Shown here: positions 34,891 to 42,729 of the stretch, one piece after another
Position numbering within the stretch: the first letter of the stretch is position 1
How the letters are laid out: every line of letters begins with the position of its first letter
Source: JAPOXR01 sp965214695
GTDB lineage: Bacteria; Pseudomonadota; Alphaproteobacteria; Rhodobacterales; Rhodobacteraceae
Direction: 5' to 3'
Assembly: GCA_965214695.1 (NCBI GenBank)
Contig: OZ243967.1
Coordinates: 1,674,001-1,738,000, forward strand
Length of the DNA stretch: 64,000 bases
The notes under the pieces: model-generated
What the model saw: only the letters and a program-made list of their open reading frames with translations
What the model was told of the DNA's origin: nothing
Database searches by the model: none
Translations under genes and position numbers: made by a program

Positions 34891-36675
34891 TCAATAATGG
34901 CCGCGCGAGCGCATCAGCCGGTCGGCCCGTCTCTGGGCATTGCCGAGCGCCTGGCCGACGGTCAGCGCCCCCTGTAGCATGTCATGCATCTCGCAGCCGA
35001 TGATCGAAATCAGCTCGGTGATTTCGGGCACCGGCGGTCGCGGCCAGTATTGCAGCATGCCCGTGCGCGCCATGCCGTCGACGATGGTCATGACCGGGGA
35101 AATGCGGCGGATCTCGGGATCCATGCTGACGCTGTAGCGCGGGCTCACCAGGGAGCCGTTCTCGATGTAGAGCTTGATCGATTCCGGGGAAATGAAGGCG
35201 TTGAGCGCGCTCCAGATCGGGTCGATCCGGTCGGCCTCCAGATTGGAGGGGATCGCCAGCGCATAACCGCCCACCGGCGCAATGGGCTTGCCACCCGGCC
35301 CGTAGGGGTGCGGCAGGATCTCCGTGGTGCCGCAGGCCGGCGAGTCCGGGTTCAGCTCGAACAGCGGTGCCAGCAGCGTGGCGTTGTAGGCCATGGCGGC
35401 ATGCCCGCCAGCATAGGCCTTGGCCCGCTCGTACCAGGACATCGACAGCACCGATACCGGCGAGTAGCCAACCAGTTCGCGCAAATATTCGGCGGTCTGC
35501 AGCGCCTCCTCGCTGTCGAGCATCGGCCGGTATTGCTCGCCCTCGACCCATTCGGCCTCGAAATCATCATCCCGCTTGCCGAGATTCAGCACCGGCCGAC
35601 CCATGGCACCCATGACAAACATGAAGCTGTGCCCCAGCGGGGTGCCGCGGGCAGCATTCCATGCAATGCCGGCGCGGCCGGCCGACGGGTCGTGCAGCGC
35701 CCGTGCCGCCTCGAGCACGTCGGCAATGGTATAGGGGATACCGATGCCGGCCTCGTCGCACAGGTCGCGGCGCACGCAGAACAGCTCCGGCGTCGTCTGG
35801 ACCGGCAGCCCGTACTGGACGCCGCGGTAGCGGGCCGAGGCCAGCGCCGCCTTGTGGAAATCGTCGAGATCGGTCTCGCTCTCGGCGATAAAGCCGTCGA
35901 TCGGCATCAGCGCGCCCTTCTCGACCAACTCCCCGAACCAGGGCAGGTCGCAGGCCACCAAATCGTAGCGGGAGACCTTGCGCTCGGCATTTTCGAGAAT
36001 TTCCTGGCGAAGGCGATCGATCGACAGCGCCCGGCTGTTGATCCGGATCCCGAACAGGCTCTCGAATTGCCGCTTCAGCACGTTGATGGCCATGAAGGTC
36101 GGATCGGCATGGGCCAGCACCCGCAAGCCACGCCGCAGTTTCAGTTTCGTCGCAAAGGGCGTCGGCGGCGGGATGGTGTTGCTCCGGGCATAGGACGCGC
36201 CGAAATAATAGTCGCCGATCTCGGTCTGGCCGGAGCCGCCGACATCGAGCGTGCCGCCGATGGCACCGCGTATGCGGCGGGCATATTCCTGCCATTCGTC
36301 GATCAGCTTGACCGACGGGTGCAGTGAAAAACTCTTGCCGGTCCGGGTTCGTGGTCGCCGGATCAGCAGGCCACGCTCCTCGATGGACCGGATTGCCCGG
36401 ATGGCGGTGCCGTAGCCGAGCCCCGAAGAATCGGCCAGCAGGCTGGTCGTGGTCAGCTTGCCGGTCAGGTGGTTGCGCAAGAGCGTGGTGAGCATGCGGG
36501 TCTCGTCATAGCCACGCCGCAGGCTCAGCACCTGGTCGGCCTCCGAGCCGAAGGCATCGACGAAATCGAGGAACCGCACCAACTCCTCGCCGCTGACTCC
36601 CCTGGAATAACGCAGATCGGCACTCTCGAAGGGACCTTCCGGCCTCGACCTGACATCGACCTCCTGCGGGTTCAT
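34891..36675 (-). CDS. Winged-helix/solute-binding-domain fusion regulator, paralogue of 20459-22237
   Basis: 594 residues from ATG 36675. Winged helix at about 35-130 (EELVRFLDFVDAFGSE, SGLGYGTAIRAIRSIEERG, RTRTGKSFSLHPSVKLIDEW); solute-binding domain after about 165 (RVLAHADPTFMAINVL, VSRYDLVACDLPWFGELVEK, QYGLPVQTTPELFCVRRD, RGTPLGHSFMF, MAYNATLLAPL, PVGGYALAIPSNL, YWPRPPVPEITELI). Same length and order as its paralogue. No signal peptide. Located inside the minus-strand operon directly after the transporter genes. Proposed role: ligand-responsive control of this operon, with the tandem repeats at 41604-41654 as candidate sites. Confidence 0.85.
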   Translation of the reverse strand: MNPQEVDVRSRPEGPFESADLRYSRGVSGEELVRFLDFVDAFGSEADQVLSLRRGYDETRMLTTLLRNHLTGKLTTTSLLADSSGLGYGTAIRAIRSIEERGLLIRRPRTRTGKSFSLHPSVKLIDEWQEYARRIRGAIGGTLDVGGSGQTEIGDYYFGASYARSNTIPPPTPFATKLKLRRGLRVLAHADPTFMAINVLKRQFESLFGIRINSRALSIDRLRQEILENAERKVSRYDLVACDLPWFGELVEKGALMPIDGFIAESETDLDDFHKAALASARYRGVQYGLPVQTTPELFCVRRDLCDEAGIGIPYTIADVLEAARALHDPSAGRAGIAWNAARGTPLGHSFMFVMGAMGRPVLNLGKRDDDFEAEWVEGEQYRPMLDSEEALQTAEYLRELVGYSPVSVLSMSWYERAKAYAGGHAAMAYNATLLAPLFELNPDSPACGTTEILPHPYGPGGKPIAPVGGYALAIPSNLEADRIDPIWSALNAFISPESIKLYIENGSLVSPRYSVSMDPEIRRISPVMTIVDGMARTGMLQYWPRPPVPEITELISIIGCEMHDMLQGALTVGQALGNAQRRADRLMRSRGHY

Positions 36676-36748
36676 GGCGCCCCGCCATCGCCCGTCGGCA
36701 CCGAACGGGCGGCAGCGCGCCAGCTGCATTCTGCCTGGCCGACGCTGG

Positions 36749-37789
36749 TCACTCGAGGCCTCGCCGCAATTCGGCGATCCGGTCGGTCAACTCCCGTCTT
36801 CGTCGGTCGACATCTCGCAACAGCTGCCCGCGGCGTTGCGAGCCCTCGAAGATCCGGCTGAAGGTCTGGAACATGATGACCACCAGCAGCAGCACGCCCA
36901 GATAGAGCTGGACCTTGAAGGCCGGCGTGACATTGAAGACCAGGCCGGTATTGAGGAAATTCACCGTGAGCGTTCCGATGGCGGCGCCGATGACCCCGCC
37001 CTTGCCGCCGAGGATGGAGACGCCGCCGATGAAGGCCGCAACCGTGCCGGCCAGGAGCAGGTATTGCAAGCCGAGCGCCTGGGCGGTGCCGGAGCGCAGG
37101 CCGATGATGGCGCCGCCAAGCCCGGCGCAGAGCCCCGATATGGCGAAGACGATGATCATTGGCCGCTGCAGCGACACGCCGGAGGCCAGTGCCTCCTTCC
37201 TGGCGCCGCCAATGGCATAGATCTCGCGCCCGTAGCGGGTGTAGGTCATGAACAGCCCGACCAGGATGAACATGGCAATCACCAGGATCGAGGCCGGCGA
37301 AAAATACCCGAACATCTTGGTGGAAATGAAATCCGGGATGCGGAAATCGGTCAGCATGACCGTCTTTTCCTCGGCGGCAAACAGCGCAACCCCGCGCAAC
37401 AACATCAACGTGCCGACGGTCAGCACGATCGCCCGCACCCGCAGATAGGCAATGAAGTAGCCCTGGATAATGCCGATGGAAGTCGAGATCGCCAGCGCCA
37501 GCAGCAGGGCGTTGACGGCACCCCAACTGTCGGTGAAGCGAACGGTGATCACCGCCGCCAGCGCCGCGTTCGACCCGATTGACAGGTCGATCTCGCCGGC
37601 GATGATGCACAGGGTCAGCGCCAGCCCCACCAACCCCAGCACCGCAAACCGCTCCATGATGGCAAAGCCGGTGCGATGGGTGAAGAACAGCGGTTCGGTA
37701 ATGGCGAAGAACCCGTAGACGCTGATCGCCAGCAGGATGGCAAAGCTCAGATCGGGATTCTCGATCACCCAATGCCTGATGCGTTCCAT
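36749..37789 (-). CDS. Sugar-type ABC transporter permease 2 (RbsC-like)
   Basis: 346 residues, about ten membrane spans. LCIIAGEIDLSIGSNAALAA replaces the usual GGIDLSVGS; other motifs are RVRAIVLTVGTLMLLRGVAL, RYGREIYAIGGARKEALASGV and FIGGVSILGGKGGVIGAAIG. The C-terminal 40 residues are an unusual charged tail (SQRRGQLLRDVDRRRRELTD) likely to be a cytoplasmic helix. It probably forms a heterodimer with the permease at 37799-38875. It ends 74 bp before the regulator start. Confidence 0.92.
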   Translation of the reverse strand: MERIRHWVIENPDLSFAILLAISVYGFFAITEPLFFTHRTGFAIMERFAVLGLVGLALTLCIIAGEIDLSIGSNAALAAVITVRFTDSWGAVNALLLALAISTSIGIIQGYFIAYLRVRAIVLTVGTLMLLRGVALFAAEEKTVMLTDFRIPDFISTKMFGYFSPASILVIAMFILVGLFMTYTRYGREIYAIGGARKEALASGVSLQRPMIIVFAISGLCAGLGGAIIGLRSGTAQALGLQYLLLAGTVAAFIGGVSILGGKGGVIGAAIGTLTVNFLNTGLVFNVTPAFKVQLYLGVLLLVVIMFQTFSRIFEGSQRRGQLLRDVDRRRRELTDRIAELRRGLE

Positions 37790-37798
37790 GATCGACTC

Positions 37799-38875
37799 CT
37801 ATTCCACGGCCCGGCTGCCGCGGCGGACAAGCGCAAAGACAATGATGGAAAACACGATCATCAGCCCGACAGCGAGGACGCGTGCGCCCGAATTGAACCC
37901 GTTGAGCACCATCATGTTGTCGACGGTCGAGATGAAGATGGCCCCGAGCGAGCTGCGGAGTGTCGAGCCGTAACCGCCCATGATCGAGTTGCCGCCGACC
38001 ATGACGATGGCGATGACCATGATCGTCATGTCACCGGACGAGCCGAATTCCGACGAGAAGTAGTTGACATGGGCCGAACTCACCTGCCCCGAAAAGGCAA
38101 CGGCGACAAAGGCGGCGCAGACGCTGGCAATGATGCAGCACTTGATCGCCATGCCGAAATTTTCGTGGCCGGTGGCACGACCGGCGGCGCGGTTGGCGCC
38201 GACCAGGTACACCTGCCGACCGAAGGTGGTGTAGCGCAGCACCAGTTCGGCCAGGACGGCGATAATGATGAAGGCGACGGTGATGTTCGGAATGTCGCCG
38301 ATGAATGAGCCGGTTCCGAGCCACTCTGCCCCGTGCGGACGCCGGTAGCTGACCACCAGATTGTCCGACCACCATGACCCGATTCCGAAGAACAGCCCGG
38401 CGGCGCCAAGCGTCACCACGATGGGATTGCCGCCAATGCCGATGAGCACCCCTTGCACGGCGCCGGCAATGATCGCAATGACCATGGTGACCAGGAGGGC
38501 GATCATGAATGTCGTCACCAGCGAATAGCTGGTCGGATCACCCTCTGGACCAACCCCCCACTGGTTCCAGTCGGCGCTCATCAGCGTGGCGAAGGAGATG
38601 ATGGAGAGGGCAGCGATCTCCTTCATCGACAGCAGGAAGAAATTGCCTGAAAGTGTCACGAAGGTCAGGCCGATGGCCATGATGCCAACCAGCGCCGCGT
38701 CGCGGATGATGGTCTTGATGTTGAACCAGGTCAGGAAATCGTCGGTGACGACCACCCCGGTGAGAAATACCAGCAGGAAGAGGCCGACCATGACGATCAC
38801 CAGCGGCGAGTAATCCCGCCTGATCCGCCCGACCAGCCCCGGACGGTCAGCGGTATCGGCGGCCAATTCGCTCAT
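37799..38875 (-). CDS. Sugar-type ABC transporter permease 1 (RbsC-like)
   Basis: 358 residues from ATG 38875, which overlaps the ATPase stop by 4 bp (ATGA). Spans begin after SPLVIVMVGLFLLVFLTGVVV. Family elements: GIMAIGLTFVTLSGNFFLLS (the IDLSVG position reads NFFLLS), GGNPIVVTLGAAGLFFGIG, TFGRQVYLVGANRAAGRATG and VMVGGNSIMGGYGSTLRSSLG. Both permeases of this operon deviate from the GGIDLSVGS consensus, which may reflect an unusual solute. Confidence 0.92.
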   Translation of the reverse strand: MSELAADTADRPGLVGRIRRDYSPLVIVMVGLFLLVFLTGVVVTDDFLTWFNIKTIIRDAALVGIMAIGLTFVTLSGNFFLLSMKEIAALSIISFATLMSADWNQWGVGPEGDPTSYSLVTTFMIALLVTMVIAIIAGAVQGVLIGIGGNPIVVTLGAAGLFFGIGSWWSDNLVVSYRRPHGAEWLGTGSFIGDIPNITVAFIIIAVLAELVLRYTTFGRQVYLVGANRAAGRATGHENFGMAIKCCIIASVCAAFVAVAFSGQVSSAHVNYFSSEFGSSGDMTIMVIAIVMVGGNSIMGGYGSTLRSSLGAIFISTVDNMMVLNGFNSGARVLAVGLMIVFSIIVFALVRRGSRAVE

Positions 38876-40446
38876 GATACCCGCTCCGATGTCGAGATAC
38901 CGGCCTCGTGGAACGGATCGGTGATCTGCTTGAGAATCCGGGCCGAACTCATCTCTTCCAGCGCAATCTCGCCGATGCGGACCCCGCGGTAGAAGCTGAT
39001 GACACGATCCGGCAGGTTGCTCATCTCCTGGATGTCGGTCGAGGCGAAGATGATGCCAGCGCCCTGGTCGGCAAGGCTGCGCAGGATCTGGTAGATCTCG
39101 GCGCGTGCACCGACATCCACGCCCCGCGTCGGCTCGTTGACCAGGATGACATTCGGCGTGATGCTGAGCCACTTGCCAAGCGCCACCTTCTGCTGGTTGC
39201 CGCCCGACAGCACCCCGGCCTCCTGCAGCAAGCGCCGCGGATCGACGGTAAACTGTACCGCATTCGCCGTGGTCGATTTGCGCTCGGAGGCGCCGTCGAG
39301 CAACCCGGCCCGCGAGATGGTCCTGAGCGCCGGCGCCGACATGTTCTCCATGATCGGCCGCCCCAGGAACAGCCCGTCATGCTTCCGGTCCTCGGAACAA
39401 TAGGCAATGCCGTGCCGGATGGCGTCCCTGGGTCGCCGCGGCAGGAACTCCCGGCCCCGGTACTGCAGCGAGCCGCCACGCGCCCTGGTGGTGCCGGCCA
39501 TCGCGCACAGGATCTCGGAAGTTCCGGAACCAAGCTGACCGGCGAGGCCGACAATCTCGCCGGGATACAGATCGAAGCTCACCGGCTCCAGCAACCCGTC
39601 CGGCCACAGATCCCGCACCCTCAGTATCGGCTCGTCCCGGGCAACCCGGCCCCGCTGCGGATACATGTCGGTCAATTCGAAGCCGAGCATCATCTCGACC
39701 AGGCTGTCGACATCCAGCCCGGATGCGGGCCGGGGCGCCTGGCTCTCGCCATCGTTGAGCACCGTCACCCGGTCGCAGATCCTGAAGATTTCGTCCAGCC
39801 GATGACTGACATAGATGATCGACTTTCCCCGCTCGCGCAGGCGCCGCACCATGTCGAGGATACGGATTGAATCGGTCTCGCTCAGCGCCGCCGTCGGCTC
39901 ATCCAGGATCAGCACCTGCGGATCATGGGCGATGAGCCGTGCCACCTCGACCAAATGCTGTTCGCCGACCGAGAGGCGGTTGGTGGAGCGCAGGGAGTTG
40001 ACATGGCCAAGGCCGACCTCCTGCAGGAAAGGCTTGGCCATGCGCGCCAATTGCCCCTTCGAGGCGATCTGCGGCACGCCATCCCCGGCAAGGAAGATGT
40101 TCTCGGCCACGCTCATGGTGGGGATAAGGCTGAGTTCCTGGTGGGCGATGGCGATGCCAACATGCTCGGCGGCGGTCGGGCCGCCGAAGTGACGGATTTG
40201 GCCGTCATAAAAATATTCGCCGGTGAAATCGGTGTCGAAGCCGCTGATGATCTTGACCATCGTCGACTTGCCAGCGCCATTCTCGCCGACAAGTCCCATG
40301 ATTTCGCCGCGGCCAATCTCGAAGCTGGCATTCTTCAGGGCCAGGATTGCGCCGTAATGGCGGCTGACATCAGTCAGCTTCAGAAGCGGCTCTCCCGAAA
40401 TGATTTCCTCCCTGGCCCAGCATGGCTGGCTCCTGCCTGCCGACAA
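38872..40446 (-). CDS. Full-length two-domain sugar-type ABC ATPase (RbsA/MglA-like)
   Basis: Up to 524 residues. Domain 1: Walker A GENGAGKS, AHQELSLIPTMSVAENIFL, RLSVGEQHLVEVARL (degenerate signature), LILDEPTAALS, YVSHRLDEIF. Domain 2: LAGQLGSGTSEIL (degenerate Walker A typical of RbsA second domains), GVLSGGNQQKVALGKWL, VILVNEPTRGVDVG. There is no ATG near the N-terminus. TTG 40446 lacks a Shine-Dalgarno, whereas AGGGAGG ends 5 bases before an in-frame ATT at 40401, so an ATT start (509 residues) is worth considering. Confidence 0.92.
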   Translation of the reverse strand: MSAGRSQPCWAREEIISGEPLLKLTDVSRHYGAILALKNASFEIGRGEIMGLVGENGAGKSTMVKIISGFDTDFTGEYFYDGQIRHFGGPTAAEHVGIAIAHQELSLIPTMSVAENIFLAGDGVPQIASKGQLARMAKPFLQEVGLGHVNSLRSTNRLSVGEQHLVEVARLIAHDPQVLILDEPTAALSETDSIRILDMVRRLRERGKSIIYVSHRLDEIFRICDRVTVLNDGESQAPRPASGLDVDSLVEMMLGFELTDMYPQRGRVARDEPILRVRDLWPDGLLEPVSFDLYPGEIVGLAGQLGSGTSEILCAMAGTTRARGGSLQYRGREFLPRRPRDAIRHGIAYCSEDRKHDGLFLGRPIMENMSAPALRTISRAGLLDGASERKSTTANAVQFTVDPRRLLQEAGVLSGGNQQKVALGKWLSITPNVILVNEPTRGVDVGARAEIYQILRSLADQGAGIIFASTDIQEMSNLPDRVISFYRGVRIGEIALEEMSSARILKQITDPFHEAGISTSERVS

Positions 40447-40450
40447 GGCA

Positions 40451-40474
40451 GGGGCGCCCGCAAACGGGCGCCCC
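40451..40474 (-). terminator. Intercistronic hairpin after the binding-protein gene
   Basis: Perfect 10-bp arms GGGGCGCCCG and CGGGCGCCCC around a CAAA loop, 15 bp after the binding-protein stop. No U-tract. Likely mRNA-stabilising or partial terminator, analogous to the hairpins at 23460 and 7299. Confidence 0.6.
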
Positions 40475-40488
40475 GTTATTCGTGTTGG

Positions 40489-41523
40489 TCAGCCTCCCCA
40501 GGCGCCCGAGCACAGCTCGTCAATGCCGTAGAGCTTGCCATCATAGCCGCGCAGCGCCACCGTCTCGATATTGGTGGCGGTCACGGCCGGGTTCGGCGTG
40601 AAGTTGATGTAGTTGGCAAGGCCGCCGGTGGTCAGGTATTCCTCGACCATCTTGATGGCGAGTTGGCCCTCATGCAACGGTGACTGCAATGTGGTGCCGA
40701 ACTGCTTGCCTTCCTCGATCAGCTGCTTGTCGCCATTGCAGACGGTGCCGACGGCAATGACGTCGCTGCCCATCTCGTAGCCGGCCTCCTCGAGCGCCTT
40801 GATGCCGCCGGTCAGGATGGCGTCATCCATGCCGTAGACGAAGTGGATGCCTTCGTCACGAAGCGCGGCGATGGCCTTGGCAGCACCCTTGTAGCCATTG
40901 GCCTGGCCAAATCCTTCATCGACATCGCCGATGATGGTCAGTTCCGAGCCGGCGATTGCATCGTTGAAGGCGTTGATGGACAGGCCATAGCCGCCATAGC
41001 TGTGCGGGTATGACAGCACCAGCACGTTGAAACCTTCGCCGCCGGCAGCCAGCTTGGCAGCCGCCGCCTCGCGCATCATGTAGCCGGCATTGCGGGCCCG
41101 CAGCCGGTCATCCGGGCCTGCATAGCCAAAGATGTACTGCTTGTCCTGCTCGTTCGGCAGCTGGTTGATCTTCAGCACCGGCACCCCGGTCCTGGCCAGC
41201 GCCCGCAGCGAGCCAAGCCCGGCAACCGCATCCGACGGCCACCAGATGAAAACATCCGGCAACTGACCAGCCGCCAGCACCTGCTGGACCTGCTGGTCCT
41301 GTTCGGCCTGGTTGAACTGGTTTTCGAAAACCTTGATGTCAAACCCCTTCAGGGCGGCAGTCTCCTTGATGCCCTTGATGAAGCGGCCAATATAGGCCTC
41401 ACCCGCCGGTCCGTTGAACGAGACGATTGAGCCCTTGCTCTGTGCAATAGCCGAGGTTGAGGCAGCCGCCAGCGTCATTCCCGCAACCGCGGCAACACAA
41501 ACGGCTCTGGTGAACAGTTTCAT
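40489..41523 (-). CDS. Periplasmic sugar-type binding protein (Peripla_BP_4/RbsB-like)
   Basis: 344 residues from ATG 41523, with a GGGAGA ribosome-binding site. Signal peptide MKLFTRAVCVAAVAGMTLAA ending AIA-Q. Body: IVSFNGPAGEAYIGRFIKGI, NQAEQDQQVQQVLAAGQLPD, VFIWWPSDAVAGLGSL, ALARTGVPVLKINQLPN, FVYGMDDAILTGGIKALEEAG. First gene of a minus-strand operon that continues through ATPase, two permeases, regulator, M24 protein and the E1/E2 complex. Ligand unknown. Confidence 0.92.
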   Translation of the reverse strand: MKLFTRAVCVAAVAGMTLAAASTSAIAQSKGSIVSFNGPAGEAYIGRFIKGIKETAALKGFDIKVFENQFNQAEQDQQVQQVLAAGQLPDVFIWWPSDAVAGLGSLRALARTGVPVLKINQLPNEQDKQYIFGYAGPDDRLRARNAGYMMREAAAAKLAAGGEGFNVLVLSYPHSYGGYGLSINAFNDAIAGSELTIIGDVDEGFGQANGYKGAAKAIAALRDEGIHFVYGMDDAILTGGIKALEEAGYEMGSDVIAVGTVCNGDKQLIEEGKQFGTTLQSPLHEGQLAIKMVEEYLTTGGLANYINFTPNPAVTATNIETVALRGYDGKLYGIDELCSGAWGG

Positions 41524-41603
41524 GACTTTCTCCCATGAATTTTGTAACGAAAGCGAGTCATTGCGGACATCCCCCCGGTTTGACCAATCGCGGCCCATGA
41601 TAT

Positions 41604-41624
41604 TTTGTCCAGTGCGGACCAAAT
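41604..41624. promoter_or_regulatory. Operator-like inverted repeat, copy 1
   Basis: TTTGTCC-AGTGC-GGACCAAAT: the core GTCC-N5-GGAC is an inverted repeat. It lies in the 203-bp divergent region between the binding-protein and SDR genes. A second copy with the same architecture starts exactly 30 bp downstream, on about the same helical face. Probable binding sites for one regulator; the winged-helix/SBP protein of this operon is a candidate. Confidence 0.6.
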
Positions 41625-41633
41625 AGGGGCAAC

Positions 41634-41654
41634 TTCGTCCAATATGGACGGAAT
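41634..41654. promoter_or_regulatory. Operator-like inverted repeat, copy 2
   Basis: TTCGTCC-AATAT-GGACGGAAT. It agrees with copy 1 at both GTCC/GGAC half-sites and in the flanking TT and AAT. Shared consensus: TTYGTCCARTR, then YGGAC, then SRAAT. Confidence 0.6.
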
Positions 41655-41726
41655 TATGCTGTGGTCTGCCGATTTCCTGCGGCAATTTTCCGTCTTTGCA
41701 TGACCGGATCGCAGGAGGGCACGAGG

Positions 41727-42536
41727 TTGGACGCTGAGAGACTTGCCGGGAAAAACATCCTGATCACCGGCGCCGCCCAGGGAATGGGCGCGGCAAATGC
41801 GCAGTATTTTGCCCGGCAGGGGGCAAATTTGTGCATTGGCGACATCAATCTTGCCGGCGTGCAGGAGGTTGCCGAGCGCATCAATGCCGCCGGGGGCGGC
41901 CGCTGCGTAGCAGTGCAGATGGATGTCACCCGGCGGCAAGACAACGCCGCCGCCGTTGCCGCCACGGTCGAGGCCTTCGGCTCGATCAACGTGGCGCTGC
42001 TCAATGCCGGCGTCAACAAACCCCGGATGTTCATGGATATCGACGAAGACAACTGGGACATGATCATGAACATCAATGCGAAAGGGGTCCTGCTCGGCAT
42101 GCAGGAGGCCGCTCGCCAGATGATCGCCCAGGGTCCGATGGAGAAGCACCCCTACAAGATCATCCCGGTCGGCTCGATCGTCTCCCGCACCGCTTTCATC
42201 GATGTCGTTCCCTATTGCTGCTCGAAATACGCGGTGCTTGCCCTGATCATCGGCGGTGCCAAGGCGCTGTGGGAGCACAGGATCACCGTCAACGGCTACG
42301 GTCCGGGGGTCGTCAATACCGAGCTTTGGGAACAGCTCGACAAGGATCTGGTCGAGATCGGCATGTTCGAGGAACAGGGACAGTCGATGAACCACATCGC
42401 CGAGACCATGATCCTGATGAAACAGATCTCCACCCCCGACGACGTCAAGGGCACCGCCGCCTTCCTGTGCTCGAATGAAAGCGACTACATGACCGGCCAA
42501 CTCATCATGATCGACGGCGGCATGATCATGCAATAG
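41727..42536 (+). CDS. Short-chain dehydrogenase/reductase (SDR)
   Basis: 269 residues from TTG 41727, favoured because AGGAGGG ends 7 bases upstream and the resulting start (DAERLAGKNILITGA) matches normal SDR length; ATG 41700 is the alternative. Cofactor motif TGAAQGMGAANAQYF, NAG motif LLNAGVN, catalytic Ser-Tyr-Lys in GSIVSRTAF and YCCSKYAVLAL, and the C-terminal LIMIDGGMIMQ. Two aromatic/Cys residues flank the Tyr (VVPYCCSKYA). Transcribed divergently from the second transporter operon and probably co-regulated with it. Confidence 0.9.
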   Translation: MDAERLAGKNILITGAAQGMGAANAQYFARQGANLCIGDINLAGVQEVAERINAAGGGRCVAVQMDVTRRQDNAAAVAATVEAFGSINVALLNAGVNKPRMFMDIDEDNWDMIMNINAKGVLLGMQEAARQMIAQGPMEKHPYKIIPVGSIVSRTAFIDVVPYCCSKYAVLALIIGGAKALWEHRITVNGYGPGVVNTELWEQLDKDLVEIGMFEEQGQSMNHIAETMILMKQISTPDDVKGTAAFLCSNESDYMTGQLIMIDGGMIMQ

Positions 42537-42729
42537 CGGAACCGGACATCCGCACCATGCCCTGGAACGACGCATTGGCTGTGGTTGCCAAAAACCATGA
42601 ATCCCATGATCCGATGACGGCGGTGGGATCGACCGGGCGTCGGCACGCAGCCCGAGAGACGGCTCATGGAAGACGGCCCCGACATTCACCGGGCAAGGCT
42701 GCGCCTGCCGGCTCGACCGCGGTGAATGC

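Noticed and set aside
34984..36327. 447-residue open frame on the plus strand
   Set aside because: Antisense to the second winged-helix/solute-binding regulator, whose paralogue confirms the minus-strand frame.
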